A stretch of 64,000 nucleotides of DNA, taken from the NCBI GenBank assembly GCA_904066235.2, contig CAJFCV020000004.1, positions 4,774,001-4,838,000 on the forward strand, in the 5' to 3' direction. Source of the DNA: Bursaphelenchus xylophilus. Taxonomy: Eukaryota > Nematoda > Chromadorea > Rhabditida > Aphelenchoididae. Shown one piece after another: positions 1 to 11,464 of this stretch. Below the pieces are notes generated by a model, which worked only from the letters and a program-made list of their open reading frames with translations, had not been told where the DNA came from and ran no database searches. Numbering within the stretch: the first letter of the stretch is position 1; each line of letters starts with the position of its first letter. A program made the position numbers and the translations under genes.

Positions 1-2029
1 GTGACTGCCTGGGAAGTCATCAGAAACGCAGTAATTACTTTTTCAAATGTTCTGACTACTTGAGAAATTAATTTTTGATAATTTTACTGTAGCTATTAAA
101 AATTTTTGAGATCTACTTCAAATATTTTTAAATTACCTAGATTCCAATATTACTGCTATTAAGCTACGATTTGAAGGATGTTTTTACATATCTGCGTCCC
201 AGTTAGCAATAATTGTAATCCAATTTGGACCACAAATTAATTGAACCACTTTTTGATGACTTTAATTCCCGGGGCTCTATATTTTTCCTTTATTAGTGGC
301 GTTTTTAAAAATTATTTGAATGGCAAAATAAAGAGTAATAGAGGAGTCTTGGAATTTGTTATGCTATACTTGATGGATGGACACTCTTTTGCATTTTTGG
401 CTCAATTAAAAAATCAGACATGCGAAATAAAATGCGTTAACTTTTTTGTCAATTGTAAGCTTTTACAAAATCCAAAAATTCCATCAATTTCGGAGATTTT
501 GATGACAGTTTGCAGAAATCTAATAAAAAATGTGCATGTTCTACAGTAGCTTATTAAGTGGACGAAATTTTGGGAGTTTAGAAAATCGTTTTACAAAAAA
601 TTTCCCGCAAAATTCGGATGGATCCAGCCATAAATTTTTTCCCTGACTGTCTCCTAGTTTTCCTTATTATCTTGTCTGAAATTCTTATAAGTATCCCGGT
701 TTTCCCTGCAAAGCGATTGCTATACTTTGAAAAGTTAAAATCCAGCCCCTCCTTGTAGCGCTTATAATTTTTTGCAACCTCTGGCTTCCCCCGCAACCCG
801 CCCAACCTTCTTTTTTACGGTCAATTTAATCCATATTCAGCAGACATCTTGTCATATTTTTTCCGGGTTCAAAATATTGCCTTCGGCATACTTTTTACAC
901 TTGTTTTCTTACATAATTTTTTGGAGATTATGACGCAACAATTGCGGACCTCTTAAATTTATTGTCCATTGTGTTGGAGGATAAAGAATCGTCGACCAAG
1001 CCTCGCTTTATTTCGCGACAAATCCTATAAATATTTTCAAAACTTCCTTTCCAGGGTTCTTAGTCTAATATCAGCTTTATTTTTCATCAAAATCCCGGAA
1101 ATTATGAACATTTTAAGCCTGATGATTTCAGATTTAACCACCAAAATTTGGTATAAATTGAAGAAAAACATTTTTTTGGTTTTCAGTTTATGATGGATAT
1201 CCGTTTTATTTTATTTTTCAGTAAATATTTTTATTCCACTTTTATTGTGTCGTTTTTCGAAATAATCTGAGAATCCGGTCAAAATTTGGGGAAAAACTAT
1301 AAAAAATTTATTGTCTCAATATTTTGTAATGGAAATCCAATAGTTGGGGAGTTCTGTAAGGGCAAATGGAAGTATAAAAATGCCAAAAAACGGAATGTAT
1401 TTTATTTTCCTCTACTTGAGGGACTGATATACGGTATGTTAATGTCACCTTACCGAACTGAAAAGCCCTGATCTTTTTATTTTTGATCTAAATTCAGAAC
1501 TATCAATTTGCAATCCATTCAAAAATAATTTTCCAGAACACTCAAAATTTCTCTTATTTACACATTACAGTAACCCTTCCTGAGTCATCATTTCCAAACC
1601 TGCAAACCGCGACAAGACTTTTTTTTTGAAAACCTTGACTTTCACAGTTCCAAAAGTCGCGAGGGAAAGAGAGAGATCTCTTTACCCGTTATATTTACGA
1701 TCCACTTGAGATAAACAACGGTATTCACATGTACTTGTACAATAAAAACTTTATATTTATTTGGTTTCCGCGGACAAATTCGTGGTTCAAATCTGACTGC
1801 AAACATGGGAATGGAACTTTTCAAAACATTTGTGCTTTATTGTTAGGTACAAAGTATTTTCGAATCAACGGTGTTTGATCAATTTTTGACTACGTTTAAG
1901 TTTTTATAGCTAACAAGCACCACATTTTTGTTTTTTATTGATTTTTTTACCTATCTTTATTCTGTCGACCTTTTACTTGTATTTAAAAAGTTTTATTTAC
2001 AATTTTTTTATTATTTTTTTCATTTCAGT
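1..2029. other. Intergenic, no gene recognised
   Basis: AT-rich sequence with many stop codons in all frames. Only short ORFs with ordinary low-complexity composition occur, and none can be joined into a convincing spliced gene. The stretch directly before 2029 is T-rich and ends in a tttcag acceptor belonging to the next gene. Confidence 0.6.
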
Positions 2030-2855
2030 ATGATTCTCAGGCAAGGATTACTGGTATTTCTCCTTCATCGTCTGGTCACCTCCCTCGAATGTTTTAAAAA
2101 CACCCCTTCTTTCGATTATCAAGTACAATATTGTGATTCCCGGCAGTTCCCGTTCTGTTTGAAGGCCGACAGTTATGATGGCAGAGTCTACAGGAATTGC
2201 GCATCTTTGGAGCAATGTCCGCAGGTAAGCAACTTGCACATGAGAGGTCAAAAATTTATTCCAAAAGTGGGATTGTAATCTGTTGACATAAAAATATATT
2301 TTGGAGAGATCCTGAAGATGCGACTCTCAGATTTTATGAAATTTTGCTGAAATTCTTTATATAGGCCGCATTTCAATTCCTGAAAATCTTAGCTTCCGTT
2401 GTCATGGGAGTCCCGCGATATTCGAAAAAATTTTCTTGGTGAGGGACTACAGAAAACGCGGAGAGATGGTTAGAAAAAATATATTTTAAAGCCATAAAAT
2501 TTCTGAGTTCTTAGGAAGAAATTGATTTTTGCTATAAAAAGTTCAACCAGTTTCATTTACCAAGGTTTTTAAGTAAATGAAAATTGGAAAAAACATGATC
2601 CCCATGCCACGTGTAATCTCACTTTAAAATTTTGGCCCCGTCGGTGACATTTTTTTATTTTCAGTTGTTTAGACAATAAGCTAAATTTTGCAGGGTATTG
2701 GCTGTGCTCCGATAACATACGACGAGGATGGTACCACAGATTATGTGTGCTGTTGTGCCAATGATATTTGTAATTCCTCGTGGACCTCGCCTCTCTCGTT
2801 TTACACACTCTTTCTCTCAATTTCAATATACTTCTATTACATATACAATCAATAA
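2030..2855 (+). CDS. Small secreted Ly6/uPAR-type (three-finger) protein, probably GPI-anchored
   Basis: Two exons, 2030-2224 and 2694-2855, give 118 residues. Residues 1-18 form a signal peptide. The mature part has about 12 cysteines and the family hallmark CC..D.CN near the C-terminus (CCCANDICN), followed by a hydrophobic tail of the kind removed when a GPI anchor is added. Ly6 proteins sit on the outer leaflet and usually modulate receptors or channels. The ATG lies one base after a tttcag acceptor, so the mRNA is probably spliced-leader trans-spliced. The stop codon TAA is embedded in the AATAAA poly(A) signal (2851-2856). The TACC gene converges on this one, the two 3' ends being about 30 bp apart. 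The family call comes from the cysteine pattern. Orthology is unknown. Confidence 0.75.
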
Positions 2856-2895
2856 AGTTTTAATTAGATCACCGTAGTGTTTATTAACTGTCTTA

Positions 2896-4484
2896 TTATT
2901 CGATTACTTCCACATTTACTTGTTTTATGATATCTTGGACGATCTTGCGAAGTTGTGAGATCTCGTTGTTCTGGAAAGGGAAAGATGAGATTGTAGTTGT
3001 AATGTAAACAAGAGCTTACTTTCCCGTCAACCTCAGACTTGAGACTTTTATTTTCGTTTTCCAATTTGAGTAGATCCATTCGTATGGTTACGGTATCGTT
3101 ATCGTATTTCCCCTTGGTCTCGGCGATGGTTCGATCAGCTCTGAAAAGTGAACTTTTAATTTTAAAAATGCAGGATCTGGAATTTTCTTATTCAAATCGA
3201 AGAAAAAAAAATTTTGATATCAAAATTTGACGATTTTTTTATTGAATATAATATTTCAAACTCAAAACTTACTCCGCGACCTGCCCAATCATCAGTTCCT
3301 TCAGATCCATGGATGCTTTATACATCTGTGCCATCGCTGCCTTCTGTTGTTCCACTTGTTCCACCAATTCATTCCTGGAGACCCTCAGGATATCATAATT
3401 ATTTCTCAGTTTTTCGTATGATTTGAATAAACTTGAATAGCTGGCTTTCAGCGCTTTCGCCTCGTCTGCCAGATGGTCTCGTTCTGCCCTCAGGGTCTTC
3501 AACTCTTTTGTATGTTCTTCGGAAGAGGTCGGAGTTAGCAGGGATCCCTTTAGTTTCATTTCAAACAACACATCCGGATCATTTTGGAGGACCTTTGTGA
3601 TGTCTTAAAATACGAAAATGCTCAATTTCCGATGACATTCACTTACCAATTTCATTCTTCTCACAGACAGCAAAGAATTGATCGGCATAGGAGGCCGCGG
3701 TTCTAGCCATTTCCAATTGAAACTTGAGTTTAATCATCTCCTCCATCGGATTCTCCATGACTCTCTGCTTGAAGTTCTCTTTCTGCTCTAGCGATTCTTC
3801 CATTTCTCGCCGAATTCGGTCCATGGCACTCTGCTGTAACAGTTATCCTTTATTAAATGTTAAGATTTAGTACATATAGAACGTTTTTTTTGGCTTCAAA
3901 CACGCACAGTGCACTTTTGTATAATTAGAAGGCGATTATCTGGACTCTGAAATACTATCTCTTTAAAAAATTCTACAACTAGGTTTGCCTGCTCCAAAAT
4001 TAATAAATTTTTAAATCTCCTTGTCTTTCACGTCCAGCACGGCCAAAAAATCGGCTGTAAATGGAATGCACTGTGCAAAATAGATGGTGCCCGCCATATG
4101 ACCACTTTTAGAGTATCCATGCATTTCTAAACCCCTCCTCACCTCGTCCATGTCCTCAGAATGCAACGTGACCGTGGAAGTGCGGGCTCGTTTGGGCAGA
4201 CTAAAAGTTTAATAAAAAATTTATCCAAAAGAGGGGATTTCCTCACTTTTGGGAGTCATTCGGCTCCGCAGGCACATCACCGGCTTTTAATTCGGGGAGA
4301 GCGGGACGAGGGGTCTTTTTGGAGATCACCATAGTCCTGTTGAGCGAGCTGTAAGCGCGATTTAATTACATTTATAAAGGCCGTTATAGGTTATTTATAA
4401 TTGATGGCTAAATTAATTTAAAATAGAAAGCGAGACAAACGTTAACGCTTACTTATCGCGAGATGGAGCGACAGCGGTCTCCAT
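2896..4484 (-). CDS. tac-1: TACC-family centrosomal coiled-coil protein (TAC-1-like)
   Basis: Seven exons: 4453-4484, 4247-4348, 4143-4200, 3647-3833, 3273-3603, 3020-3140 and 2896-2970. All phases agree and give 301 residues. The N-terminal ~80 residues are Pro/Ser/basic and probably disordered. From about residue 180 to the end the chain is a long heptad-rich coiled coil (YEKLRNNYDILRVSRNEL... NNEISQLRKIVQDIIKQ) with the layout of the C-terminal TACC domain. TACC proteins bind XMAP215/ch-TOG (ZYG-9 in worms) and promote microtubule growth at centrosomes and spindle poles. The length is close to C. elegans TAC-1, which is also mostly a bare TACC domain, unlike the much longer vertebrate proteins. 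An AATAAA on the minus strand at about 2880 marks the 3' end. Family assignment is by coiled-coil pattern and C-terminal similarity, so another coiled-coil family cannot be fully excluded. Confidence 0.72.
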
Positions 4485-5569
4485 GAAGCTCTAAATTAAA
4501 AATTTTAATAGTAAGATTGAAAAATTTAGTATGTAATCATTGCGCAATATTATATGACACATGAGTAATAAAATTAAAGGCCGACGCCATATTAACAGTA
4601 TTTTTGATTTTGTTACTATAAAGTCAATAAATCAGAATCACCGCAACCCGTCACCATTCCCACATCATTCCCAAGGACCTCAATTGACCTAATTTGATGG
4701 AAAAATCTCGTTTTACCACATTTCTTTTGGAGTAAACAAGAAAGAAAAGAAATCGAAAGTCCAAAAAGCCCCGGGAATGCCGAAAAAGACCCCTGGCCAT
4801 GCGCTCCATGGCCCCTTTTTGGGCCATAAAGTGCGGGAAAAAGCGGTGCGCGAGTTCGAGACCTTAATTTAGAGCTGAAGCGCCTTCTTCGGAGTCAGAG
4901 AAGAGCTGATGGAGAATGTAATATTAGGAGAGGACTTGAGGGATCATGCGAAGAGCCATGGCAACCCGCCAGCAATTTGGAACGCGATAAACAACCGAAG
5001 AATAACCGCCGTTACAACGGGGAAGAGGTCATGTTTTGAGGAAAAACACGCCCGAAATAATCAAATCTAACAACACTGTATAGTTACGTTTGTAAAACCT
5101 CTCTTACTTCCATGTAGTTGCCTAAAATTCGGCCGATCGTATAATATAAACACAGACACATAAGAAACAGACATTTGAAGCGATCTTGGAGAGGTTCATG
5201 ATCATGAATTATTCATTTTATAAACTATGAAACCTCTCAAGTCAACTCTGAATGGTAATCCAAGAAACTCTTTATCCTTGTCAAACCGTAACTAATGCTT
5301 ATCTCACATAATCCGCATATTTTAGGACAAAATTTATATTATCCTTCATAGAACCACAAATATTTCACAAAATAAAAGACTATGAGTTATCAAAAATATA
5401 CAGGAATTAGAAAATTAGGACTCGTTATAAAATTGAAAGACCGTTAAAGAAGTAAGGCACCCGGAGATGTACAATAAGTTCACATTAGAATTAGATAATT
5501 GCTAAAAATACAGAGGATAAATAAGACACCGAATAATGAACCCACAATAAATACAAAATACAAGAGAGG
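4485..5569. other. Intergenic between TACC gene and F-box gene
   Basis: About 1.1 kb upstream of the TACC start codon and downstream of the F-box gene stop. No coding exon or RNA gene is recognised. It should hold the TACC promoter and the 3' UTR of the F-box gene. Confidence 0.5.
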
Positions 5570-7240
5570 TTAGTAATTCAACTTTGGAGATCTCTTGAAT
5601 CCAGTTCTGGACATCTTTCTGATCGCTTGACTCAAGGTTTCCGTCATCAAAGCGTCAGCTGACTTATGCTTGAAATCAAAGAAATCTCTGCGCTTCTGCA
5701 ATTTCGTGTAGAGTTCGTAAAAGAAGTGGGTAGAGTGTACCATACATTTCATCGACTTTAAATTGACCGAGTCTAAAAGTTAAAACAAGATAAAATTCCG
5801 TGATCTGCGCTTACTTTTCTTCACCTCCAACATGAAAACCTTCACCAGCGGATCGCAATACATGGATTTCTGGTAATCGCCAACCACCATGTCCTTTTGC
5901 CCGTTACTGAACGATCTCAAAGCAATGGCTCCGTAATCATGAGGCTCTCCGAGAGCAAGTACGATGTCCGGGGAAAGAGTCCATTTTTGTCGGGATTCGT
6001 TGTAGAAAATAATCTAAAGAGAATCAACAGCAAGGATAATTGCTAACCTCACCAGTTATGGTATTCTGGATGACGTAATCGGAGAGTTCCAACCAACTCA
6101 ATCTTCCATCACGAGACTTGCATTTGAATAAAACTTGTCCACTGTGGATCTCAAAGATCCGCAAATCGTTTCTTCGTTCATCTAAAGAACTAACAAAGGC
6201 AATAGGTATAACCTGCCTTCAATAACCAATGAGTGGGTATCGCCAAGAACATTGATATGACAGTCATATTTAGCAAACGCCTCATCTACAACAAGATAAT
6301 TCTGTCCGTCCTCAGTGTCCAATACAAACAGTCTCGAGGATAACGTCTTGTACCACACATATCGGCCATTCTTTCCATCTCCGCTGATGAACGTCACTGT
6401 CTCCTTCGGCTGAAGGCGATATGTTTTCATCTTGGGGAAGTATAAGATAGTGTTATTCGAATAGTAAACACAGGAAAGGCAACTAAAGACAAAGTCTTCT
6501 CGGCATCGTTTCAGAATCAATCGCCCAGTATCAACTCGGAACACACAAATTTCCCTAAATCCCTGAAAAAGTATCAAATATAATAATATTTATATTCGGC
6601 AATGGTCAAAATCTATTATAATTTTAAATTGATGAGTGAAAAATTACTTCAACTTACAAAAACTACCAGATATTTCCCATTTCCATGCAAAGCAACGCGT
6701 CTGATGTTAAAATCGACGGAGACGTAGCGACAAAAAGGCTTCGAGAAATCCAAGCTAACAACAACAACAAACCGTGTATAGAAAAAGCCAAATAATTCGG
6801 AATTGTAACCTCTCACAATATTGACTCTTTTCTTATAGTAATCAGGAGAAACTACATCCATCCATGTACGCGTGTACGCACTAAACTTATATAATATAAA
6901 TGTGGCATATAAATTGACAAATTCCTAGAGAATAATAAGATAAACTACAAGTAAAACAGTTAGGAAAACATAAAAAATATGTGTACCCACCAAGCACAGG
7001 CTTTTGCCCATGTCTCTCCAGGTAGACGATAGATAAGATTTTGAGTGCAGATTCTCCTGAAATCCTTTCCAATCAACCGGTAGAAGAAGGAATGTGAACT
7101 CGCCAGATTGCAGAGAGCATCCATATCGTCGTCAAGGCAATCCAAAATCTGGAGCCATACCTAAAAACAGTAACGAGTCAAGAATAAAAACTTACATCTC
7201 GATTCAATTTCCAGGGATCAGACATGGCTTTTACATGCAT
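5570..7240 (-). CDS. F-box protein with unidentified C-terminal domain
   Basis: Exons are 7196-7240, 6987-7160, 6658-6924, 6217-6562, 6048-6181, 5815-6013 and 5570-5772, giving 455 residues. The N-terminus is an F-box (DPWKLNRDVWLQILDCLDDD, then LCNLASSHSFFYRLIGKDF), the helix bundle that docks on SKP1 in SCF ubiquitin ligases. The remaining ~390 residues alternate short beta-type hydrophobic stretches (for example REICVFRVDTGRLILKR and NGRYVWYKTLSSRLFVLDTED), which suggests a propeller-like substrate-recognition domain. No WD signature is clear. The start at 7240 is the first in-frame ATG; another lies 15 nt downstream at 7225. Two junctions are unusual: the exon ending at 6217 needs a GC donor (GAAG|gcaggt), and the exon ending at 6987 uses a weak gtacac donor. 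The substrate is unknown. Confidence 0.75.
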
Positions 7241-7504
7241 TTTGTAAGGTGAGAAAACTAATAGAAATGCACACAGAACAATTGGCAACAAAGACAGTTA
7301 CACAAAACATGCCATTTTTGGTATTTCCTTTTTTGTTTTCCTCTCTGGGAAAAACAAAATCTTCTTCCGGAAATGTTTCATAGTATAAAATGTCCCATAT
7401 ATCGAAAAATAAATATTTTTGGCATCTAATGTCGCCAAAGTTGATAAACTTGATTATTCTGTAACAGGTTCACTGCAGTGATAGTAATTTCTTATTTATT
7501 CTTC
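7241..7504. promoter_or_regulatory. Divergent intergenic region
   Basis: 264 bp between the F-box gene (-) and the next plus-strand gene. Both start codons face it, so it is probably a shared bidirectional promoter. No specific motif is recognised. Confidence 0.4.
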
Positions 7505-8029
7505 ATGAGAACTGAGGAGGAGATTGATAAATTGTATTTGAAGTCTTTGGGTAGGATAATATTTGATTTTGTCCATTTTTACATTCAGAAGATCGTCTAA
7601 AATCCCTGAACGACCCCAATATTTCCAAAGCCAAACCCAAGGCGTTTCTGTCTGACTTGGCGCAGGCCCGTGATCATAATCTATTTGGGCTATTGACGTC
7701 GGATTCTGTATCGGTAGTAGAAGGCAGAGCTGTCGAAAAGCCGTGGATCCAACGGAAAATTGCTCCTCAAACTTGTGAAATCAACACTCTGGAGAAGAAG
7801 AAGTTGCTTAAGAACGATCAGCTGGAGTTTAAAAGTGTCGATTTTACAGCAATCGGTAAGAATCATCTAATACTAGTCATTAAAAGAATTGAAGTCGAAA
7901 AATAAAGTTTCGTTGTATTTAGGAGCAGTTATTGAAAGAGAAGTTAGTGCAGAGAAGAACCAAGTTGACTCGGAAGAAATTGTAAAGCCTGAAGAAATCG
8001 CTTCTGTCCGGGATTTGAAGATCGAATAA
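7505..8029 (+). CDS. Unrecognised acidic/helical small protein; first cistron of a probable dicistron
   Basis: Exons 7505-7550, 7589-7855 and 7923-8029 encode 139 residues. The protein is charged and probably mostly helical, with an N-terminal coiled-coil-like stretch (TEEEIDKLYLKSLEDRLKSL), a middle segment FLSDLAQARDHNLFGLL, and a Lys/Glu-rich C-terminus. It has no signal peptide and no membrane segment. I do not recognise it firmly. The order short helix, L-A-x-A-R motif, then a Q-x-C segment weakly resembles the V-ATPase assembly factor Vma22/CCDC115, but the similarity is too low to rely on. Its stop codon is only 8 nt before the start codon of the kaptin gene on the same strand, with no room for a terminator and promoter. 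The two are therefore probably transcribed together. Confidence 0.6.
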
Positions 8030-8037
8030 TATAAATC

Positions 8038-9511
8038 ATGATCCAATACGGCCTGGTATACTTCTCCCCGGTCCCGCTTTGCAACACTTACAGCATGCAT
8101 GTCTTTAACGTTAGTAAGTCATTCTATTCTTTATTTTCATCTTGTGAGTTTAGATGAGAAACTACAAGTAATGGTGGTTGACTTGAACGGATTGGTCAGA
8201 TGGAGAGGGAATGATGTTGTAATCGACTTGAAATCTATTGTAACGGAGCCTAAAATGCAAGACCACACTTTGGAGTTGGTCTCTTCGGATGCTTATCCGC
8301 TCACTACAGGGTCTGATACGGATCCCATTGCATATCTGGGGACGTGGTAAGAAAGAAGGAGATATTACACGTGATTGTTTTTGTATGAAGCTTTAGTTTC
8401 CTGTTTCTTATTGTCAGTGTTTTAGTTGGGTAGTGTATGACCAGTTATTCGCTCCCCATTCGTTCTTTGCCGCCTTGTTTCAAGTGAACAAAGATTACCA
8501 AGTGAGCCAATGGATGAGGATCACTCTCCCAGATGCTCCCACGTTCACCAAGTTTATCGCATCGAATCCTACAGCTCCGGACAATCTTTACTGGTCGATC
8601 TTCAGTCATTCCAAAGGCGCAGATCTTTTTGAAATTAACAGAAACGTCAAGGTAACGTATTTGTGCAATGATTTGTAATGTTCTTCATCTTTAGGTACCA
8701 TTCAACAAGAGAATAGCGGGACCCAGAAGTGTTGTGGACAACTTTCGAGCTCTGGACATCTCTGATCTCCCGGGATCCGTCCTAAGATGCGATACTTGGG
8801 CGTCGAATTCGATCAGAGTTGTTGTGGCTGGATTCGATACAGGCTATGTGATTGCTTCGATCTCTCCGATAAATACAAATACTGTTTCCGACAGGTAATA
8901 AATACCATCTATGACTAACGGTGCTTAGGAAAACCCTGAAGTTCAGTGGACCAATCAGCATCCTTCAAGTAGTCCAACCCCAGTCAGCGACCAGCCCAGC
9001 GATGGTCCTGGTATCATCAACTATTGGACCCGCTACTATCTGGGCATTACGAATAGAGGTAAATATAAGTGTTGCTATGACTAGGTAAATTTGTTTAGAA
9101 AAACAAGATCTTCTGGGAATTGCGAACTCAGTTTACGGAATCAGAAGTCTACGATGCAGTAATAACTGCGACAACTACCAAACAATTCATTCTTATTGGC
9201 ACTTACGGAGAGGTAAGAGACAACTTTAAAATTCTGAAGTTGTTTAGCAACTACTTATCTACTCCCTGGAAGATTCGCTCAGATATTCGGAAATATCTCC
9301 TCTGGCAACACTGAATGTCGCTTCACCTATATTATCTATAGTCCCTGTTGAAAACGACAACGCACTATTCGTTCTTTCTTCGAAAGGATTCCATCAATAT
9401 GTTCAACTAGATAGCGCTCAGCAACCAATGGGCAATATCGAAGAAGGCTTATCTTCCACATTCGAGTCCTCTCCAAAGAATTCCCAGATTCTCAAACCTC
9501 CAATCGTGTAA
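8038..9511 (+). CDS. kptn: Kaptin homologue (KICSTOR complex subunit)
   Basis: Seven exons: 8038-8113, 8154-8346, 8426-8651, 8695-8894, 8929-9058, 9099-9212 and 9248-9511. They give 400 residues, against about 436 for human kaptin. Family-like segments appear in kaptin order: an N-terminal FSPVPLCNTYSM start, a central LDISDLPGSVLRCDTWA..GFDTGYV strand pair, ILIGTYGEQLLIYSLEDSL, and a late LSIVPVENDNALFVLSSKGFHQY blade. The fold is expected to be a beta-propeller with FG-GAP-like repeats. In mammals kaptin, ITFG2, C12orf66 and SZT2 form KICSTOR, which brings GATOR1 to lysosomes and dampens mTORC1 when nutrients are short. Older work also describes actin association. An AATAAA near 9549 ends the transcript. 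The start codon is set by alignment with the kaptin N-terminus and by the preceding gene's stop codon. Assignment is by pattern, without a database search. Confidence 0.72.
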
Positions 9512-9663
9512 CTATTTCTATTTCATAACATAACTTCTAAATACCGAATAATAAATAGTAAATTTACCTTCAAAAACAACAAAAATTTATTTGAAGAGAA
9601 AACCAACAAAATAACGTCGGAAGATTGGGCGAGCACGGAGAGATGTACAGTCCAGTGGCCAGC

Positions 9664-9819
9664 TTACAACTTCAGCTTGGTACGGCGCCAGTGACGTCTC
9701 TTGGCATTGTATCGGATCTTGTTTCCAGTCTTCATTCTGAACCATTGAGGCAGTTGGCGGTTTTGCTTGGCGGCCTTGGCCAGTTTGCGTTTGATGATGA
9801 AGGTCTTGTGAGACGCCAT
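9664..9819 (-). CDS. rpl-39: 60S ribosomal protein eL39
   Basis: A single exon of 51 residues plus stop, exactly the family length. The signature [19 protein letters not shown] followed by RRTKLKL is the conserved core and end of eL39. The protein is a tiny, strongly basic chain lining the peptide exit tunnel of the large ribosomal subunit. On the minus strand the ATG immediately follows gtctttcag, so either a spliced leader or a 5' UTR exon is joined directly to the start codon. The kaptin gene converges on it, with the minus-strand AATAAA near 9588 only about 75 bp from the kaptin stop. This ORF is easy to miss because of its size. Confidence 0.95.
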   Translation of the reverse strand: MASHKTFIIKRKLAKAAKQNRQLPQWFRMKTGNKIRYNAKRRHWRRTKLKL

Positions 9820-10311
9820 CTGAAAGACGGTAAACTATATTCTAAACATAACTAATTGCGCGAGAAGGATCGAGGTATATAAGCAATACAAATAAAATTT
9901 CACGAAGGTCCCAAGCCAAACTCTCTAAAGCAAAGTCGGCCATCTATGGAGCCAAAATTTTGTGAGAAAGGAAATCTTGATCTAAAACAATGTGGCCAAA
10001 AAGACAAAGAAAACGCGCAAAATGTAAAAGCAAACTTTGAAAAATTGTAAAACCCCAGAAAAAGAATTTCTAAAAAAATATAGAAGGTAGAAGATACCGT
10101 AACTTTTTCGGCATTCTATCGTTGCGGGGCCCATATTTTCAGGCAAAACGGCGTGATCTTGGCATTTCGCAATAAAAAATAAAAAAATTTCGGAAGTTTT
10201 GCTGAGAATTCGTTGCTTATTTTTGCGTAAACAATGTTGTCGACAACGCTGTTCTCGTGCAGTTTACGTGCTATTCATTGAGTGTTTGTAATTCCCATTT
10301 CAGAGAATTTT
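9820..10311. promoter_or_regulatory. Intergenic between eL39 (-) and the next plus gene
   Basis: About 490 bp, AT-rich, with no coding potential recognised. It should carry the eL39 promoter and that of the gene starting at 10312. It ends in a tttcag acceptor at 10303. Confidence 0.45.
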
Positions 10312-10925
10312 ATGATGGATTCGAGGAAGGGTCTCTTGAACATGAATGAACAGGAATTGATGGAGTTCAGGTCTGCTCGGAAGGCGAATATCATGTTGGG
10401 CCCGGTTCCAGTCGATGTTACGATGGCTGCAGTTCAGGCGGATGATGACTTTGCTGAACTTCCTAAACTTGACGGACCGAATGGAGTTGAATTTGGAAGA
10501 AGTGGAAATTGTGCAACTCCACGGGGTCCGCAGGTTCAGCACACGTTGTACATGTCCGCCTCTGACCAGCTGCTTCCAAGTGTTGGTTTCCATGCGGGAA
10601 CCCTTGATTTTAGCAACATGTAAGTATGTTTAACTTATTTTTTATACGTTTAGATATCTCGTATGTGTAATATTGATGTTACAGGGAATCAATGGATTTT
10701 ACCGAGTCTACACGGATATCTCAGTACAATCCCTTCCCCTCTACTCCAAAAACAAGTTCCCTCAGGGAATACGAGCTCCTGGAAAGCAAAATTCATCTGG
10801 AACACATACTTACCCTGTTTTCCCAATGGGATGCCGGAATGAAAGCGAAGTTCATGCGGGAGTTCCGAGGAAATTCATTGTTGGACGACTTCCTGATTCA
10901 GCATTTCAAATCAAAGGGCACCTAA
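10312..10925 (+). CDS. Unrecognised 182-residue protein
   Basis: Exons 10312-10619 and 10685-10925, phase-compatible. A tttcag acceptor lies 8 nt before the ATG, which suggests trans-splicing. The protein has no signal peptide and no membrane segment. The N-terminal ~100 residues are mixed and probably flexible (GPNGVEFGRSGNCATPRGPQ). The last ~60 residues look like an amphipathic helical module rich in Leu/Glu/Phe (YELLESKIHLEHILTLFSQW and KAKFMREFRGNSLLDDFL), plausibly a protein-interaction domain. I cannot tie it to a known family. The in-frame splice and the well-formed C-terminus support a real gene. Confidence 0.65.
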
Positions 10926-11226
10926 CAATCTTGCCATCCATTCCGCAACTTATTGGCATGTTTATCTCTTGTGTGAAATTTACTTCTTTAACTCTCCATT
11001 CGTGTAAATACCAATAACAATTCTTTTGTCTGTTTTGTTGTTTTTATACCTCAACTATTTTTGCTACATTCCTCATTGCAATATTGAATCTCATAGTACC
11101 TAACCTCGTGAAATCATGTCCTCTTCTAAGCAGAGCATATCAGATATCGATAAATATTTATTATCCTTTTGACTTTATTTAAACGAAAATCAACGGATCT
11201 AACAGATTATCCAATACATACTCTTT
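10926..11226. other. Intergenic, convergent 3' ends
   Basis: About 300 bp between two converging genes. It contains TTTATT near 11175 (AATAAA on the minus strand) and TATTTATTATCC just before it. It probably holds both 3' UTRs. Nothing else is seen. Confidence 0.5.
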
Positions 11227-11464
11227 TCAAAGGGATGGTGGGGAGAGGCCGGCTTCCGATAGGACCCATTCTTCCGAGATCTTTCTGGCCAAATACACGC
11301 CGACTCCAAATCCAATCAGACTTTTGACAAAAGGCCTAAAAGAAGAATAAAAAAGTCGAAAGACTTTCTTACCATTTTATGGGGTCGTTATATGTGTTGA
11401 TCAGAGTGCTGAATCTGCCGGTAGCTGGCGGAGGACGGGGTGTCTGATTTCCGAGACGGAGCAT
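11227..11464 (-). CDS. Unrecognised 66-residue single-pass membrane protein, possibly mitochondrial
   Basis: Two exons, 11373-11464 and 11227-11335, joined through a 37-nt intron (11336-11372) with phase preserved. The N-terminal ~20 residues contain Arg and Pro with no acids (MLRLGNQTPRPPPATGRF), which is compatible with a mitochondrial presequence. They are followed by a hydrophobic Gly-rich helix (VKSLIGFGVGVYLA) and an acidic tail. This architecture is typical of small accessory subunits of respiratory or inner-membrane complexes, but I do not recognise a specific one. The gene is divergent from UCKL1, about 500 bp away. Confidence 0.6.

Noticed and set aside
241..549. 102-codon frame near the left end
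   Set aside because: Starts at a non-ATG codon, AT-driven composition, no splice partner or motif.
1741..1815. Sequence resembling a tRNA B box (ggttcaaatc)
   Set aside because: No matching A box or acceptor-stem pairing could be found at the right distance.
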